A stretch of DNA of 64,000 nt from NCBI GenBank assembly GCA_033032175.1, contig CM065317.1, positions 19,613,279 through 19,677,278 of the forward strand, given 5' to 3'. Shown piece by piece: positions 34,176-46,016 of the stretch. The notes under the pieces are model-generated. The model ran no database searches. It was not told where the DNA came from and worked only from the letters and a program-made list of their open reading frames with translations. Origin of the DNA: Saturnia japonica. Taxonomy: Eukaryota; Arthropoda; Insecta; Lepidoptera; Saturniidae. A program made the position numbers and the translations under genes. The first letter of the stretch is position 1, and the number at the start of each line of letters is the position of its first letter.

Positions 34176-34849
34176 TAGCTGTGCCCCACGGTTTCACCCG
34201 TGTTTTTATCCGACAAATACCGCGCCACCACCAACGCGACGCGCCTGTGTGTGTAGCCTATCATAATTTTCTCACTTCCCGCAAGTACAAATTATATTAA
34301 TTTTTCATTGTCTCCTAAACTATGTGTCCAAATAACATACTATAAAGAGCAAAATTTAATTTCATAAAATTGTCTTTATGAAGAAAAGAAAACTTTTGTT
34401 CGTAAGGATTATAATATGATAAGCCTAAAAATAATGCTCATAAATCAATTTTTAATCTTCAACAAAGAACTCGCAAAATACCTTGTTGTTGCCTATGCTA
34501 TTCAGAAATAGGCATATGTTAACGGGGACTTTTTTTAGATATATTAAGGGTCAATATTTTTGGAAACCATTGTACTTACGTATCACTGAAAATTATGGGA
34601 GCACACGGGAATAAATCAGTTTGGGATCGCTTTGTGTTCCGACTTACTTAAGAAAAATCAATATTTAAAGCTAACTGAAAAGCTTAGCTTAGTTCCAGAT
34701 AGTCTATACTATTCTTTGTGAATCTGGCTATCATATACAAAAAAGAATTTTTCTAATCCGACTGCTACCAGTTGTCCAGAGATTACCGTGTTTAAACAAA
34801 CAAACAACAAAACTCGTCCGCTATACTAAGTTATTAATAGTATAGATAT
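34176..34849 (-). mobile_element. Helitron-like/LEP1-type non-autonomous element
   Basis: On the plus strand it starts TAGCTGTGCCCCACGGTTTC and ends with TTAATAGTATAGAT at 34836-34849. Read on the minus strand this is the usual head (ATCTATACTA) and GC-rich tail of an abundant lepidopteran element class. The landmark TTACCGTGTTTAAACAAACA occurs at 34786. Assignment to Helitron rests on resemblance; no terminal hairpin was verified. Confidence 0.5.
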
Positions 34850-34898
34850 ACACGAACTCATCTTGGAACACGATAAACCAAAAGAAAATCATAGATGA

Positions 34899-35963
34899 TT
34901 TTTTTTCTGACTGACTATACTGTTAGCCTAAGGAGCCCTAAACAAATAGAGCCACTGATGGCTTTGACCGCTTCAACAGGCTTGGGGGCGAGTGCTTAAA
35001 GTATTCAGCCGCGAAAGCGTGGGCAACATGCGCACAAGGGTACCAAAGTGGCCGGACCTCGGCTTGGGCTGGTACCGCGATTGTTAAAAGGTTGCGAACT
35101 GACTAATTCCCTATCTGTAGAAAATTCGAGCTACACTAACGCATACATATAACATGTCCCTGCCGCCTGGGAGAAAGGAATGAACATGTGTATATGTATT
35201 TAGTATTCTGGAAACATGATCGAAAGTAACTATCATAAAAAAAGAAAAAAAGGTCCCTTACAGAACCTATGTACTTACGTGGTGTGCACGTATTTATGTA
35301 TACATATTGTGAGTAATGATGTGTGTGGGTAGCTACGTGATTGCAAGTGCAGTGTCACCTGTATCGCGCGAGCGACTGCATGACTCAAGGGTTCTACACC
35401 GAGGGAACGGATTTAGGCTTGAGTTGCCGCAAAAGAGAGAAGACGTGACGGGTTTGCGGGAGCGAAATCAGCCGCCCGTCCCTTGCGTAGGGAACGGTGG
35501 ATTCGCGGGCGTGGGCGCGAGCAGGCTTTTTTTGGAGAGACGGTGGAGTAGTATTTGTTTATTTCCTCGATCTTATCAACGGGATCGGTAAAGATATTCG
35601 CGGCCGGAGTTGTTTTCGGGGGATGTTCGGTCTTGGGGTGTAAGTCGCGGCGGCTTTCACCAACGGATTCACGTGATTCGACGCAGTGTCGAAGTACGAT
35701 CGCGTAAGATATCTAATATACGTAGAGTTCCATATCTTTATGGAGGTCTTTCTGTCAAACGTACCAAGGGGCTTTGTAATTTTATGTAAGAATCGGGTTT
35801 GGAGGATTTGGAATTTGTTAATGTTGATCTTTAACGTACGTGCGAGTGTGGCGTAGCTATATGTCATGATAGGACGGTCACATGTCTTGTATAATGTAAG
35901 CTTATGTCTCAGAGACATTTTGCTTAGTATCAAGGGGTGCAGTCTATGTGTATTGTAAATCAT
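34899..35963 (-). mobile_element. 3' part of a Jockey-type LINE
   Basis: The RT C-terminal coding remnant at 35559-35963 is followed, in minus-strand direction, by GC-rich untranslated sequence down to a T run at 34900-34908, which would be its poly(A) tail. The right edge at 35963 is an abrupt 5' truncation into unrelated DNA. Confidence 0.5.
35559..35963 (-). pseudogene. Jockey-type reverse transcriptase C-terminus
   Basis: 134 residues open on the minus strand. Landmarks are LRHKLTLYKTCDRPIMTYSY, then LQTRFLHKITKPLG and YIRYLTRSYFDTASNHVNPL, the thumb and C-terminal region of Jockey LINEs. The polymerase catalytic motifs are absent, as expected of a 5'-truncated copy. No stop occurs within this piece, so it may be fairly young. 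Confidence 0.7.
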
Positions 35964-35989
35964 CCCTTATTTTTTTAAACGCGAAACCC

Positions 35990-36280
35990 TGTTATTTCGT
36001 CCTTAAAGCATAAATATGAATTTTCATATCCCTAAATTTAGAAATAGTGGGTTCCTCATAGAATCTTTCATCTCCAATTTCACTTCTTAAAGTTTTATTT
36101 TCACGACATAATATAAGCCAATGTCTTTCTTCAAGGTCCAATATATCTCTATACCAAAATTCACCAAATTTGGTTTGATGCGTTGGTCGTACAAACCTTC
36201 ATCGCCTATTTCAGGGCGTGAAATGCAACAGACAGGACACACAGAGTTACTTTCGCATTTATAATATTAGTATGGATTAT
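35990..36280 (-). mobile_element. Helitron-like head, second copy
   Basis: The minus strand opens near 36276 with ATACTAATATTATAAATGCG and continues with AATTTGGTGAATTTTGGTAT near 36160. The 3' end is not recognised. Confidence 0.45.
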
Positions 36281-37323
36281 CCATTTCATTATGCTGTCAT
36301 TCTCTATGGTGTCCTTTACCAATTAAAATACGATCCATAACAGTAAATTACCCAACAGCAGAATAACGACAACAGTTTATAATAATAAATTTTTGAAATG
36401 AATTCTCTCTCTCTATACCTATCTTTGTTTCTCTTTAACTGAAACTTTAGCATGGTAAAAATAACAAAAGATCGATTGTTGTGGTGTCCTTATTGTTTTC
36501 TATAATAGGGATTTTTATATTGTTAACACAAATCGGAAAAGTGAATCAAAAAATGTTCGATTTTTGAGAGACTGATCTTTTAAACCTCGATCTTTTGTGA
36601 ATCGACACATCAGAGTTTGATTCGAATCGATCTTTTTCGGAAAGAATTGACATCTCTAGCAGCGGTGCGGCACTCGACTCGCTTACGTGATTATATCTAA
36701 CCAAGGGTGACCCCTTTTTAATATGATTTATCATATAGATCTAAGGTCAACTCATATTGGAGGGATCAATATTCTCTGAAACTGTACATTTTTTAACTTT
36801 ATATAAACTTTCAACTTCAACTGAATAGCTATTTTATAGCATTTTTATCGAACAACGACGATCGACGTGATTTTTTTAAATTGATATAACTTTTTTTTAT
36901 GAACTTAATTGAGTAAAACAAACACTAAATGTTAAGTAAACCTTACCACAATATATTAGTAGAAACCGTTTCAATATCGGTTAAGCCATTTCTGAGATTA
37001 GCATGCACAAACGTTGGCAAAGAGACAAAGAAACAAAAATTCTAACAACCATTGTTTTGGGTTCTACTGCGTTTATAGACCCCCAATAATAGTTTTTCTC
37101 ATTTATCTTCTATGTACAGACATCGATTAGTTACGTTTTTATTATATGTATTTAGATAAAATACAAAAAATTTAAATTTAAAAATTTATTTGAAATCGCG
37201 ACAACTCAAATATTTTCATAATTGTATATTCATAATTTAATAATTCTTAGTGCATATATTCCAACATATAGCGCGGCGATGTGTCGCCACGGCCTGTATC
37301 GTCACGCCAACAATCAGGTTTAC
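36281..37323. other. Non-coding with decayed repeat pieces
   Basis: A CT run at 36401-36414 and a Helitron-interior-like phrase (CCGTTTCAATATCGGTTAAG, 36967-36986) are present. No gene is seen. Confidence 0.35.
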
Positions 37324-37428
37324 CTTCGTATATAGATGTTTCATATCAAAAATCTCCAAATCTGTCGCCAAGCACCTTTTGATGGGTTCTAGCATCTTCG
37401 TTTGAAAACTTTCTTCACTTGCATTATC
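37324..37428 (-). CDS. Candidate internal exon, unidentified
   Basis: On the minus strand, CTCATTTGTTATAG precedes GATAATGCAAG, and the frame runs 35 codons to ACGAAG followed by GTAAAC, a good donor. The exon is exactly 105 bases, phase 0 at both ends, with a plausible peptide (DNASEESFQTKMLEPIKRCL, ending DMKHLYTK). The frame stays open a further 24 codons past the donor. I do not recognise the protein and no partner exons were found nearby, so a relic or chance is possible. Confidence 0.3.
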
Positions 37429-37679
37429 CTATAACAAATGAGATTATAATGAAATACTATCCGTTAATAATATTAACTTAATATGAACCGAAAAAAGTAT
37501 AAAATGAAAAGAATTTATAACTGATAAAGGTGAACACGAATTGCGTAAACGGTGACATTTGTTAATAACCACGTTCCGGTGTACTGTGGGCGCATAATTG
37601 TCGTATTTATGTAGCTAGTCATTGTGCAAAGAAAGGTTAAATGGTCTCAGACTTCGAGGGGAAAAATGAAGGGTCATAT

Positions 37680-38185
37680 AGAGTCTACTTCCTTATGTTG
37701 AGTGGTGGTGGAGATGGTGTGGTCATCTTGTACGCATGAGTGAGTCCAGGCTACCTACATCTGAGTTCTATTCACAGTTGAAGCATGGAAAGCGCAAACC
37801 GGGGTGTCCATTTCTTCGTTACAAAGATGTAGTAGTGTAAGTAGTTCGTAGTCAAGCGTCACCTTACCACATGTAAAATATCTCCGGATGAGTGGGAAGG
37901 GCTTGCACAACAGAAAACGAACTGGGATAACTCTGTTAAGAAGGCAGTTGACATATTTGGAGATCATCGTTTAAAGCATCTCGATGAAAATCGCCTTTTA
38001 AAAAAGCACCGTCCTAAATCTTCCTACATTTGCACTGTGAATTCTTCTGATTGGCTACACTGCGCCTTATAACCGTACCTTCAAAACAAAGTTGGTTTCG
38101 CGAACCACATTCGATCCCATTACCGAAGCTGACAGGGTTCACCGTTGACGGATACGTCAAGGAGGTCATCATAATCATCATTTCC
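37680..38185 (+). pseudogene. LINE 3' end with C2H2-like tail remnant
   Basis: Fragments such as HLVRMSESRLPTSEFYSQLK followed by RKPGCPFLRYKDVV, then SSYICTV and NKVGFANHIRSH, match the C-terminus of RTE/CR1-like elements that end in a degenerate zinc-finger. An ATCATCATAATCATCATTT tail lies at about 38166-38184. Several stops are present. Confidence 0.55.
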
Positions 38186-40917
38186 TTATGATATTGGAGA
38201 TATAAGTGTACATGATAACAATTTATTTTATTCTTATACTGTTATGAGGCAGATAGTTCAATAGAGACGTTTAATTTTATTATTTTGAATGACACTTGTT
38301 ACATGAAACAACGATTGCAAAGCTATCCAGACGCAAAAATATAAAATTAATATCGCATAATACTAACAATAACTCTATTTTAATTATAGGAACATAATAA
38401 TTGATTTTATTAGACTATTAAAAAAAATTATGCGGCTCTATAAAATATTCCACTCAGTTTTTTGCAAATATTTTTAAGATGTACGATTTTCCGAACCGAT
38501 GATATAGAATAGACGGTGCCGCAGAACAACAAGATTCAAGAAAATATGGATATCTCGAAAATTACACGAATATTGCAAATGAACGAACGCTTGTCATCAT
38601 CGTGGATAATTATCAGCAGCGTCTTTCTCAGAATCTCTTTAAAAAAAGCAACCTTTCTACTGTATTGTATGATCACTATGATACTATTTATAAAGTAATA
38701 AATTGCTTATAACTTGCTTTATTTTGACTGTTGGATTTAAAAGTGGGATTTAAAGTTGCTTCGTGAATAGCGTTATTGTATTTAATGTTAGGTACCTATA
38801 AAAGTACTCAAAATCCAAATGTGAAGTCTCAGCCAGGCAACTTTTTTTAGGAATTGTCTTTTCATATCTTTTCCTTACAAAACATACTCGAGTCCATAGT
38901 AAGTACAGTCTAAAAATAATGTTAATCATCATCTATCCACCTCTGCAAATTCCCTGGCTTCATTTATTGTTTCATCCCGTCACTCACCATATACGTAATT
39001 TAAGAGGTAACCCTGTAACTTAACAGATGTTCTGAAAGCTGAGCGTAAGAGGCGATCCTCTTTCTAGGTTCCTGTTACCTTCTCTGGGAATATCGTCACT
39101 TAATATCAGGTGAGATAGTGCTCAAAGCACAGGTCCCACCCATTAATCAATAATAATATTGATTTGGTCTATAATTTATTTATTTGGCGCGCCAACAGAG
39201 TAACCACATAATATGATAAGTGTTTCTATTTTACTTAAAAGAACACATTTGAATAATTATGTAGTACCTATTCCACTTACAGGCGAGAGTACAGCATGCA
39301 ACAATGTTCGAACGTTAATATTCAGTAAATATAGTATGATAGCAAAGTTGATAAAAATAATAATATTAATTAAAAGCAAACAATAATAATACAAAATAAC
39401 GTTGATAACATAAATATTGAATTTTGCCATTGTTGGTGAATTTTAAAGATATAAGATTTAAGAGAGGTCAAAGAACTGAAGAATCAAGACTTAATCTGAA
39501 TCAAGAAATATATTTAACTGTTAATTTCTAAGAGGTTATAATTTGAAACAATAAGTCGTGGTAGTGGTGTGGTTTAGACCGGTGGAATATCGATTCGATG
39601 TCCGCAGGTTCGATACACCCTTGAGAAAAGTGGCCTTTGCCCACCAGCGGGAAACGTACAGGCAACAAATTATATATTTTATGTATGTAAGTATATTATA
39701 GTCGTATATCATGAACTTAGTAAACACTTTTAATACAATTTACGATAAATATAAAATACTTTATGTCAACGGTACCTACACACCTATCTCGAGGTGATAT
39801 AAACACTGGCAAATGTCAAATACTTGCTTACAGTATAATATTTGTAACCTTATGATTCTATTTGCTAATGCAATCACTTCAATTTGTACATATTTCTACG
39901 TCTTAATATAATGTAGATTTTAAATATCTAAAATATACTATAATAACATTTTCAAAATTGTATTGTCCATGCTGTGGCCGTTCCGCCAAGCCGAACAGTA
40001 AAGTTACAGATAAACATGCTATTATTAAGCAATTGCTATCTAGTGGCATGTGTGTAGAAACTACTTCTAGTATCAGCTAGCATGCTTATTAAAGCCTTGG
40101 GCTCTCAAGGCCACACAAATATATGTAAAATTGGCATATATCCTTCCACGAGAGCAGAGTTATTAATGTATAACCAGTCGGAGAGCATGCTATTAAAAAG
40201 CATGTCTATCTGTATCTTAAAGCAAACCGCAAATGTATTCTTTTCTCATCTTATAGCTAATTATAATCTAAATAATTTTTAATCAAATAAAAGGTAATAT
40301 AAAAGTTTCAAACGAGAAAACAACTTCAGAGTTAATGTTTACGTGTCAGTAAAATCTTTATGAGAATCTATTTAGCAAAATTTGGATTATAAATCTTTGT
40401 TTCAAGGTAGTTGAGTTAACCATTAAAGTGCAGAGTATGATTATAAATTAATATAAATAAAGTGGTTGCGATGCGTGAATACATGTTTGAATTCTTCGTA
40501 GACGTGTCTCGGCGAAATGCCCTTGTAATGGCCAGTAAATGAATGTCAAGTGCTGCATCAGAGCGCCAATTCTAGAGCTTTCGATATGCATCTTATGATT
40601 TTACATCACCTACTCCCCAATCAAATTGTCGATATATTAGTTCATTTTAAACTATTACTAACAGAACCAATGTTTTATTTAATTAGAAGTACAGTTAGCA
40701 ATCGCAATTAGGATCCAGCCTAAAATGTATTGGGTGAAATGTCCAAATTTGGTTATCTAAATTTCCATATTAATTTTAACCAATTTTTATGCTTATAGCA
40801 CAAGATTTATGAACATTGGTCTATTAAAAAAGTAATGGTAAAACAGACTTTACTAACTTTTTATTAGCAAACACCAAATTATATTAATTTGCAATAACTA
40901 GCTATTAGAAAATATTG
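38186..40917. other. Intergenic, AT-rich
   Basis: It contains a decayed LINE-like phrase at 39090-39160 (ACTTAATATCAGGTGAGATA) and a SINE fragment at 39556-39660. A 60-codon frame at 38516-38698 has no supporting signal. Confidence 0.35.
39556..39660 (+). repeat. SINE-like fragment, different family
   Basis: GTCGTGGTAGTGGTGTGG near 39556, a B-box-like GGTTCGATACACC at 39608-39620 and GCCCACCAGCGGGAAACGTA near 39638 follow the layout of a tRNA-derived lepidopteran SINE. Confidence 0.45.
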
Positions 40918-42516
40918 TACACTCATCAAAAAAGTTTAAGCAACATGTATTAATTTAAATTTTAGGATGGTTCTTCACATTATAACGTTGTATTTTATTT
41001 TTAAAATAATATCTTTAGGGTTCTATGATGTAAAAATAACAGCTGTTGTCTTTATAAGTTCTTTTAATAACAGAAATGAACAATATTAGAATATACTATA
41101 GAAACTAAGATACAGAAACTAAACTTTTTTCTTGTAAAATGAAATTTCCAAAGAAAATGTATTTATTGTAAAAGAATAGAACAATTTAATACAAAGTATA
41201 GGCTCCTCTGCTATTCAGAACTTTTCAGCAACGATTATTCATTGAATTAATGAGACTGTTTATGGCATCTTGCGGTATTCGCTCCCAGTGGAATTGTAGC
41301 AAATCCTTCAGCTGTTGGGTTGTTGTTGCTCCGTCCAAGTCCTTCAAAACACATCTCTGGAGCATGTCCCATGCGTGCTCGATGGGGTTGAGATCTGGCG
41401 ATTGTGCAGGCCTGGGCAATACCCGGATGTTCTCCGTTGCAAAGTATTCACTGGTTCACCGAGCTGTATGTGAACGCGCATTGTCATGCATTAACCTAAA
41501 ATCGGAGCCAAAGGTTTGTGAAAATGGGTAGACATAAGGTCTGAGAATATCCTCAATGTAATTTTCAGCATTCATGTTTCCATTTACAAAAACCAGCTCA
41601 GTTCGCCTGTTCTTCATAATACCCGCCCATAACATAACTGTTGAGCCGCTGTATGGATGAACTTTCTGAACGCACCTAAGCCTTTCAGTATTTCCGGGCC
41701 GACGATACACTCGCACCCTTCTTGTATCAGGCTTAAACCCGAATCGCGACCCATCGGAAAACATAATTTTATCCCATTGTTCCTGGGTCCATGTTATGCG
41801 TTCTCTACACCATTCATATCGATGAGCGCGATTCCCGTGACGTATCGGTGGGCACCTGATTGGGCGTCGAGCTCGTAGGCCGTACTCATGCAGTCGATTT
41901 CGCACAGTTTGAGGACTTACATCAACACCCCTTGAAATTTGTAGCCTCAAATTTATCTCTCGAGCGGTTAACATCGGCTGGCTTCTTGCAGTTAGTTGTA
42001 TGTACCGGTCTTGCCGAGTGGTTGTACTCCTTTTACGGCCTGGATGCTGTTCAGCGGGTTTTCCTGTATTATTGTAGCGCTGCCAAAGACGACAAATAAC
42101 ACTTCTATGAATGCCAAAATGTCGTGATACCTGAGATTGATTACTTCCCGCTTGCAACATCCTTACAGCTCTTTGCATTTCATCTGCCATCAAATGACGT
42201 CGCTTCATGACGTAAAGAATATCTAACAATTCAATTTTGTCGCTAACTTTATTTAAATGGTTGGTAAAATTATAAAATCAAGACTAAACGTAGCAATTAA
42301 AACGCACATAAATTCAAACAAATTCGCAGTCATTTGAATTTTATGAAAAAACAAAACATAATCAATTTTTTTTTTACAACCAGCCAGTATATCATCAATA
42401 ACAAAAAAGTTTACTTACCTACGCACTTTGTTTGAGTAAATATTTAGAAATTAATTAATATAAATGGAAAAATTTGTAATATCACGCATGTTGCTTAGAC
42501 TTTTTTGATGTGTGTA
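40918..42516 (-). mobile_element. Nearly complete Tc1 transposon with inverted repeats and TA target duplication
   Basis: The left end CACTCATCAAAAAAGTTTAA (from 40920) and the reverse complement of the right end, CACACATCAAAAAAGTCTAA (from 42514), match over about 30 bases, continuing into GCAACATG. Both ends are flanked by TA (40918-40919 and 42515-42516). The length of 1595 bases and one transposase frame are normal for Tc1 elements. Confidence 0.9.
41225..42208 (-). pseudogene. Tc1 transposase with a single nonsense codon
   Basis: 327 codons from ATG 42206-42208 stay in one frame except for TGA at 41456-41458 (codon 251). An N-terminal paired-like helix-turn-helix (residues 7-45, SQVSRHFGIHRSVICRLW) and a second HTH (about 79-115) precede the DDE domain. 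D152 is in MFSDGSRF, D242 in LMHDNARSHTAR and E277 in SPDLNPIEHAW, giving exactly 34 residues between the last two: a DD34E triad. The stop lies between the second and third catalytic residues, so the copy cannot make active enzyme. Confidence 0.88.
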
Positions 42517-43199
42517 GTAGACATTTGTCTCGAACCTCAACAATATCGAAAGTTTTAGAATTACATACTAGCTCACCTTGGGCACCAAACACTTCAGAGT
42601 AACTTGTATCAGAGTTCAAGAGTTCCAGTTCGCAGTACTGGCCGTGAGCCACGTGTGGTAAGTACAAGAATTATATCGTAGGTACGATTTTTTTTTTTTA
42701 ACATTTATAGTATGTATATTGAAAAACATCCTATAGTTTAGCTGAGCGGATATTAAGATGTCCGGAAACTTCTCTCAGTTTTTCCTTTTCCTCAAGCGTT
42801 AGGTTTCATTTCGTTCTTCTTTTTTTTAGGATAAAAAAACTTTATTATTCCATCTTGTTGACATTTTGGAATTTGTACGTCTATTATTACATTGCAATTA
42901 ATCGGTATCAAAATTATCGGTTGTTGTTTGTCTGTTTAGTAGCGGTATGTTTTTATTATTGCTTTTGCCTTTGTAGGCAATTTTACCAATGTCAATATCA
43001 ACATTGAAATGACAAAATTCAGAATGCGTTTAGTAAATTATTGGTATTTTATGGGGTTCTTCATCTGGAAGTAGTTTAAAAAAAAGTAATTTAGCAAAAA
43101 CTATTTTATCGGTTTATATTTATTGTCAAATAACAGAACTAGTCTTGGCATTTATTTTTAAAGATTAATTATTTTAAATGTTGTCCGTAACTGCGGTTA
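42517..43199. other. Intergenic
   Basis: No recognisable feature; homopolymer T runs at 42690 and 42822. Confidence 0.3.
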
Positions 43200-44050
43200 A
43201 CATGGTCCACATTAAGGAGTTCCAGTTTTCGATGATGCCTCCGAGCGTTTTAAGTGGTATTTGGCGTATAAGGCGAGTAATATTATCTTCCAATTTCTCA
43301 ATTGTTCACGACTTGTCTATGTAGACTTTGGACTTTACATAACCTCAAAGGGAAAGTCCAGAGGTTTGATATCAAACGATCTAGGCGACCAATTCAGCGG
43401 TCCGAAGCGGGAAATTAACTTTTTCCCCGAATTTTTCTCGCAATAAAGTCATAGTATCATGAGTTGTGTGGCAAGTAGCATCGTCTTGTTAGTGCCAAAT
43501 GTTCTGGAGATCACGGGCTTCAATTTCATGCAGCAAATAGTCCGTTATCATGACGCAATAACGGGCGCCATTGACAGTTACGTTCTGGCCAGCTTCGTTT
43601 TTGAAGAAATATGGACCGATTCCACCAGCCTATAAACCATACAAAACCGTTTTTGTCTGAATGTAATTGCAGCTCTTGAATCTGTTTGTGTGGTTCTACA
43701 AACCAAATAAACCAATTTTGCGTATTGACGTACGCATTAAGCCAGAAATCTACCTCATCACTGAACAAAATATTTGTCGAAAACAGTTCATTTTCTTCAA
43801 ACTTTTCAAGTCTAGATACCGAAATATTGAATATTCGGTAGGTCGGCTTTAAGTCTTGCACAAGTTGAATTTTGTGTACTTTTATACCCAGATCCATAAC
43901 TAAACTACGCCAAGTTTTTGTATACGACAAGTCAAACTGTTGAGTACGGCGCGCCGCAGATTTAATTTATCGCAGTTATCACGTATACTCTCAGTTACCT
44001 TTATAACACGAATACGCGATTTCGAAGCAAATGTTAAAAGATTATTACTA
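43200..44050 (-). pseudogene. mariner/Tc3-like transposase relic
   Basis: From the right: HTH-like LNLRRAVLNSLTCRIQKLGV, then MDLGIKVHKIQLVQDLKPTY, the first catalytic Asp in ILFSDEVDFWLNAYVNTQNW, then in another frame DDATCHTTHDTMTLLREKFG with the second Asp, and SPRSFDIKPLDF near 43370-43335 around the third acidic residue. Stops and at least two frameshifts are present. Inverted repeats were not found. Confidence 0.65.
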
Positions 44051-44998
44051 TCGCTTTGCTAATCAGGGGGTGGATAGAGTTTTTTATAGATTTACCAGCA
44101 CGCACATGGGGATAAACCCTCCATGACTCTTTTTTGGTTTGTCTGTTGCAGTTGCCGAGGCTGCAGGCCGGCATCAGAGCTACAACCGAATGGTCCCCGT
44201 TGTGTTTTGATTACACTATGTGCTCACCATCAGACATAGTACCGCCACTTTGTCTTGCTTCCTTGAAAAAGAATATGTCAGTCCTGAGTCTTGAACCTAA
44301 ATTTCATTTTCATTTGTTAATTAATTTTTTGATTATAATATAGAGTAAACAACAGTAATATAAAAACACAGTAAGATTTGTATTACAGTAAGATTTACAT
44401 GAACCGCGTGAGTCAACACTCGGAATAATTAAATATTAATGATACCGTCATCACCGATTACTATTCATCTAGTGATCACGTCACACGTGTACCGTGTACT
44501 TCACCATTCGCTTAACATTCATCAACACACTAGAATAACAATCACGGTTTGTAGAAACAATTAAATATACATTACGTTTATTTGTAATTATTGTTTCTAA
44601 GTTCAATCGATACAATAAGAAATAGATTTGTTAGGCTATGTTAGTTCTACTAATATTTCTTGCGGTCGTAAATATAATCTAATAGATAATATTAAGTGAG
44701 CAATTCTTGTGCTAATAGTAACTAATATGAAAGAAAAATCTTATTTTATTAAAAACAATAATAAGCCAAAAATAATAATTATTATTAAAAATGGGTTTAG
44801 GATAAACTGAATCAATAAATGAACTGAACTATTTTTATAGCAGTATTTTGAATATTTTTGTAAATATAGTCTACCACATAAAAATTGTGTACAGAAATTT
44901 TGTTAAAAACCCGTCATAGCGATTTTCTTTTGGTTTGTCGCGTTCCGGGATCATCCGTAGTATATCCAGTTTTTTTTTTATTATACAATATTTATTTC
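44051..44998. other. Intergenic
   Basis: A TTTTCTTTTGGTTTGTCGCG phrase at about 44924-44943 recurs at 57959-57978 within another repeat. Otherwise AT-rich and featureless. Confidence 0.35.
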
Positions 44999-45259
44999 CT
45001 AGTGGTCCCAAGCGCGACTTTTATGCTCGAGATCCTGGGTTCGATTCCAAGGTCGAACAAAGTGTTAATGGGGTTTTTCTATGAATTTTTCAGCAACAGC
45101 TCGGAGTTTGAATTTGTGCCTTATTATTGGTAATAGGCTCGCTCCCTATTACATGGGACCTAAGAATATATCTGGCGAACTGTGGGTGTACATTAGTACA
45201 CCTCTACCTAACCCTTCGGGCATACAGGCGCGATGGTATGTTATTTCCTTTAATAAAAC
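44999..45259 (+). repeat. tRNA-derived SINE, copy 2
   Basis: Closely matches copy 1 at 21812, with B box GGTTCGATTCC at 45038-45048 and the shared CTCGGAGTTTG, CTATTACATGGGACCTAA and GTACATTAGTACACCTCT blocks. Orientation is the same. Confidence 0.75.
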
Positions 45260-45288
45260 ATCCTTTCATGCAAATTTTCTATACCATA

Positions 45289-45335
45289 ACATAATTTCGA
45301 TATTTCACATCTGCCAGGCGCGGGCGTCCCGCTGA
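45289..45335 (+). repeat. Dispersed repeat segment shared with 34.0 kb
   Basis: CATAATTTCGATATTTCACA and CTGCCAGGCGCGGGCGTCCC match the reverse complement of 34020-34085. Confidence 0.5.
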
Positions 45336-45369
45336 CAACGGCTCAATTTTTTTAACACTAGATCTGGAA

Positions 45370-46016
45370 AATAACTTTACTGCGCCTGATGGTAAGTACT
45401 TCGCCAAGTACTCGTTTATTACTCGGTACTTTGCATACTCGGCCATTTTTGTAGTTTTCGTTATCGTATAACTCGGTTTGACTGCCGAGATCCTCGAAAA
45501 GAACTTATAACTTTACCTCTCTACAACATTAGTGCAAATTGGGCACTGTCCTTATTATTATGAATCACTCAGGTAAATCGACTTAAAAAAAATGTTTCAT
45601 ACTATTATGGTAATTTAGCAATCGCAAGTTATGATGCAAGAAAACCAAACACTCTGCATTATCTGGTAGCAGTATGTTCCTTTTCTCTTCGTATACGTTA
45701 CCCGCTTCTGAAAATAAGAGCTCGCTACATACAGTGCATGCAGGTGCACATAAAATACTTTTGCTAGATATGCCAAGTGTGCGAGTCTTGTTTTATTTTT
45801 GCCCACCAATCGAATGAATTTTTAAGTCGTGATAATAAATTTTCTTGGCCCAATTTTGATTTAAACAGTTTAAAGTAAGTTTAAATTTATTTTCGTGCCT
45901 AATACCTGCGTAAACTAAACCGAGTTACTCGGCAGAGTATTCGTTTCGGTAAACTTAATACCGAGTAGTACTTGGTACCCTGTTACTCGGCAAAACTTGA
46001 ACTCGGCGCATCTCCA
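45370..46016 (-). pseudogene. hAT transposon remnant
   Basis: On the minus strand, LAHLAYLAKVFYVHLHALYV and the following YTKRKGTYCYQIMQSV resemble the hAT dimerisation segment, where SERLFSxAGN is expected but eroded. The right end, read on the minus strand, begins GGAGATGCGCCGAGTTC, like hAT terminal repeats. Many copies of ACTCGG/CCGAGT lie near both ends, as in hAT subterminal regions. Most of the coding region is deleted. Confidence 0.55.

Noticed and set aside
35316..35591. 91-codon plus-strand frame
   Set aside because: Falls in the untranslated 3' region of the minus-strand Jockey LINE; GC-rich by origin, not coding.
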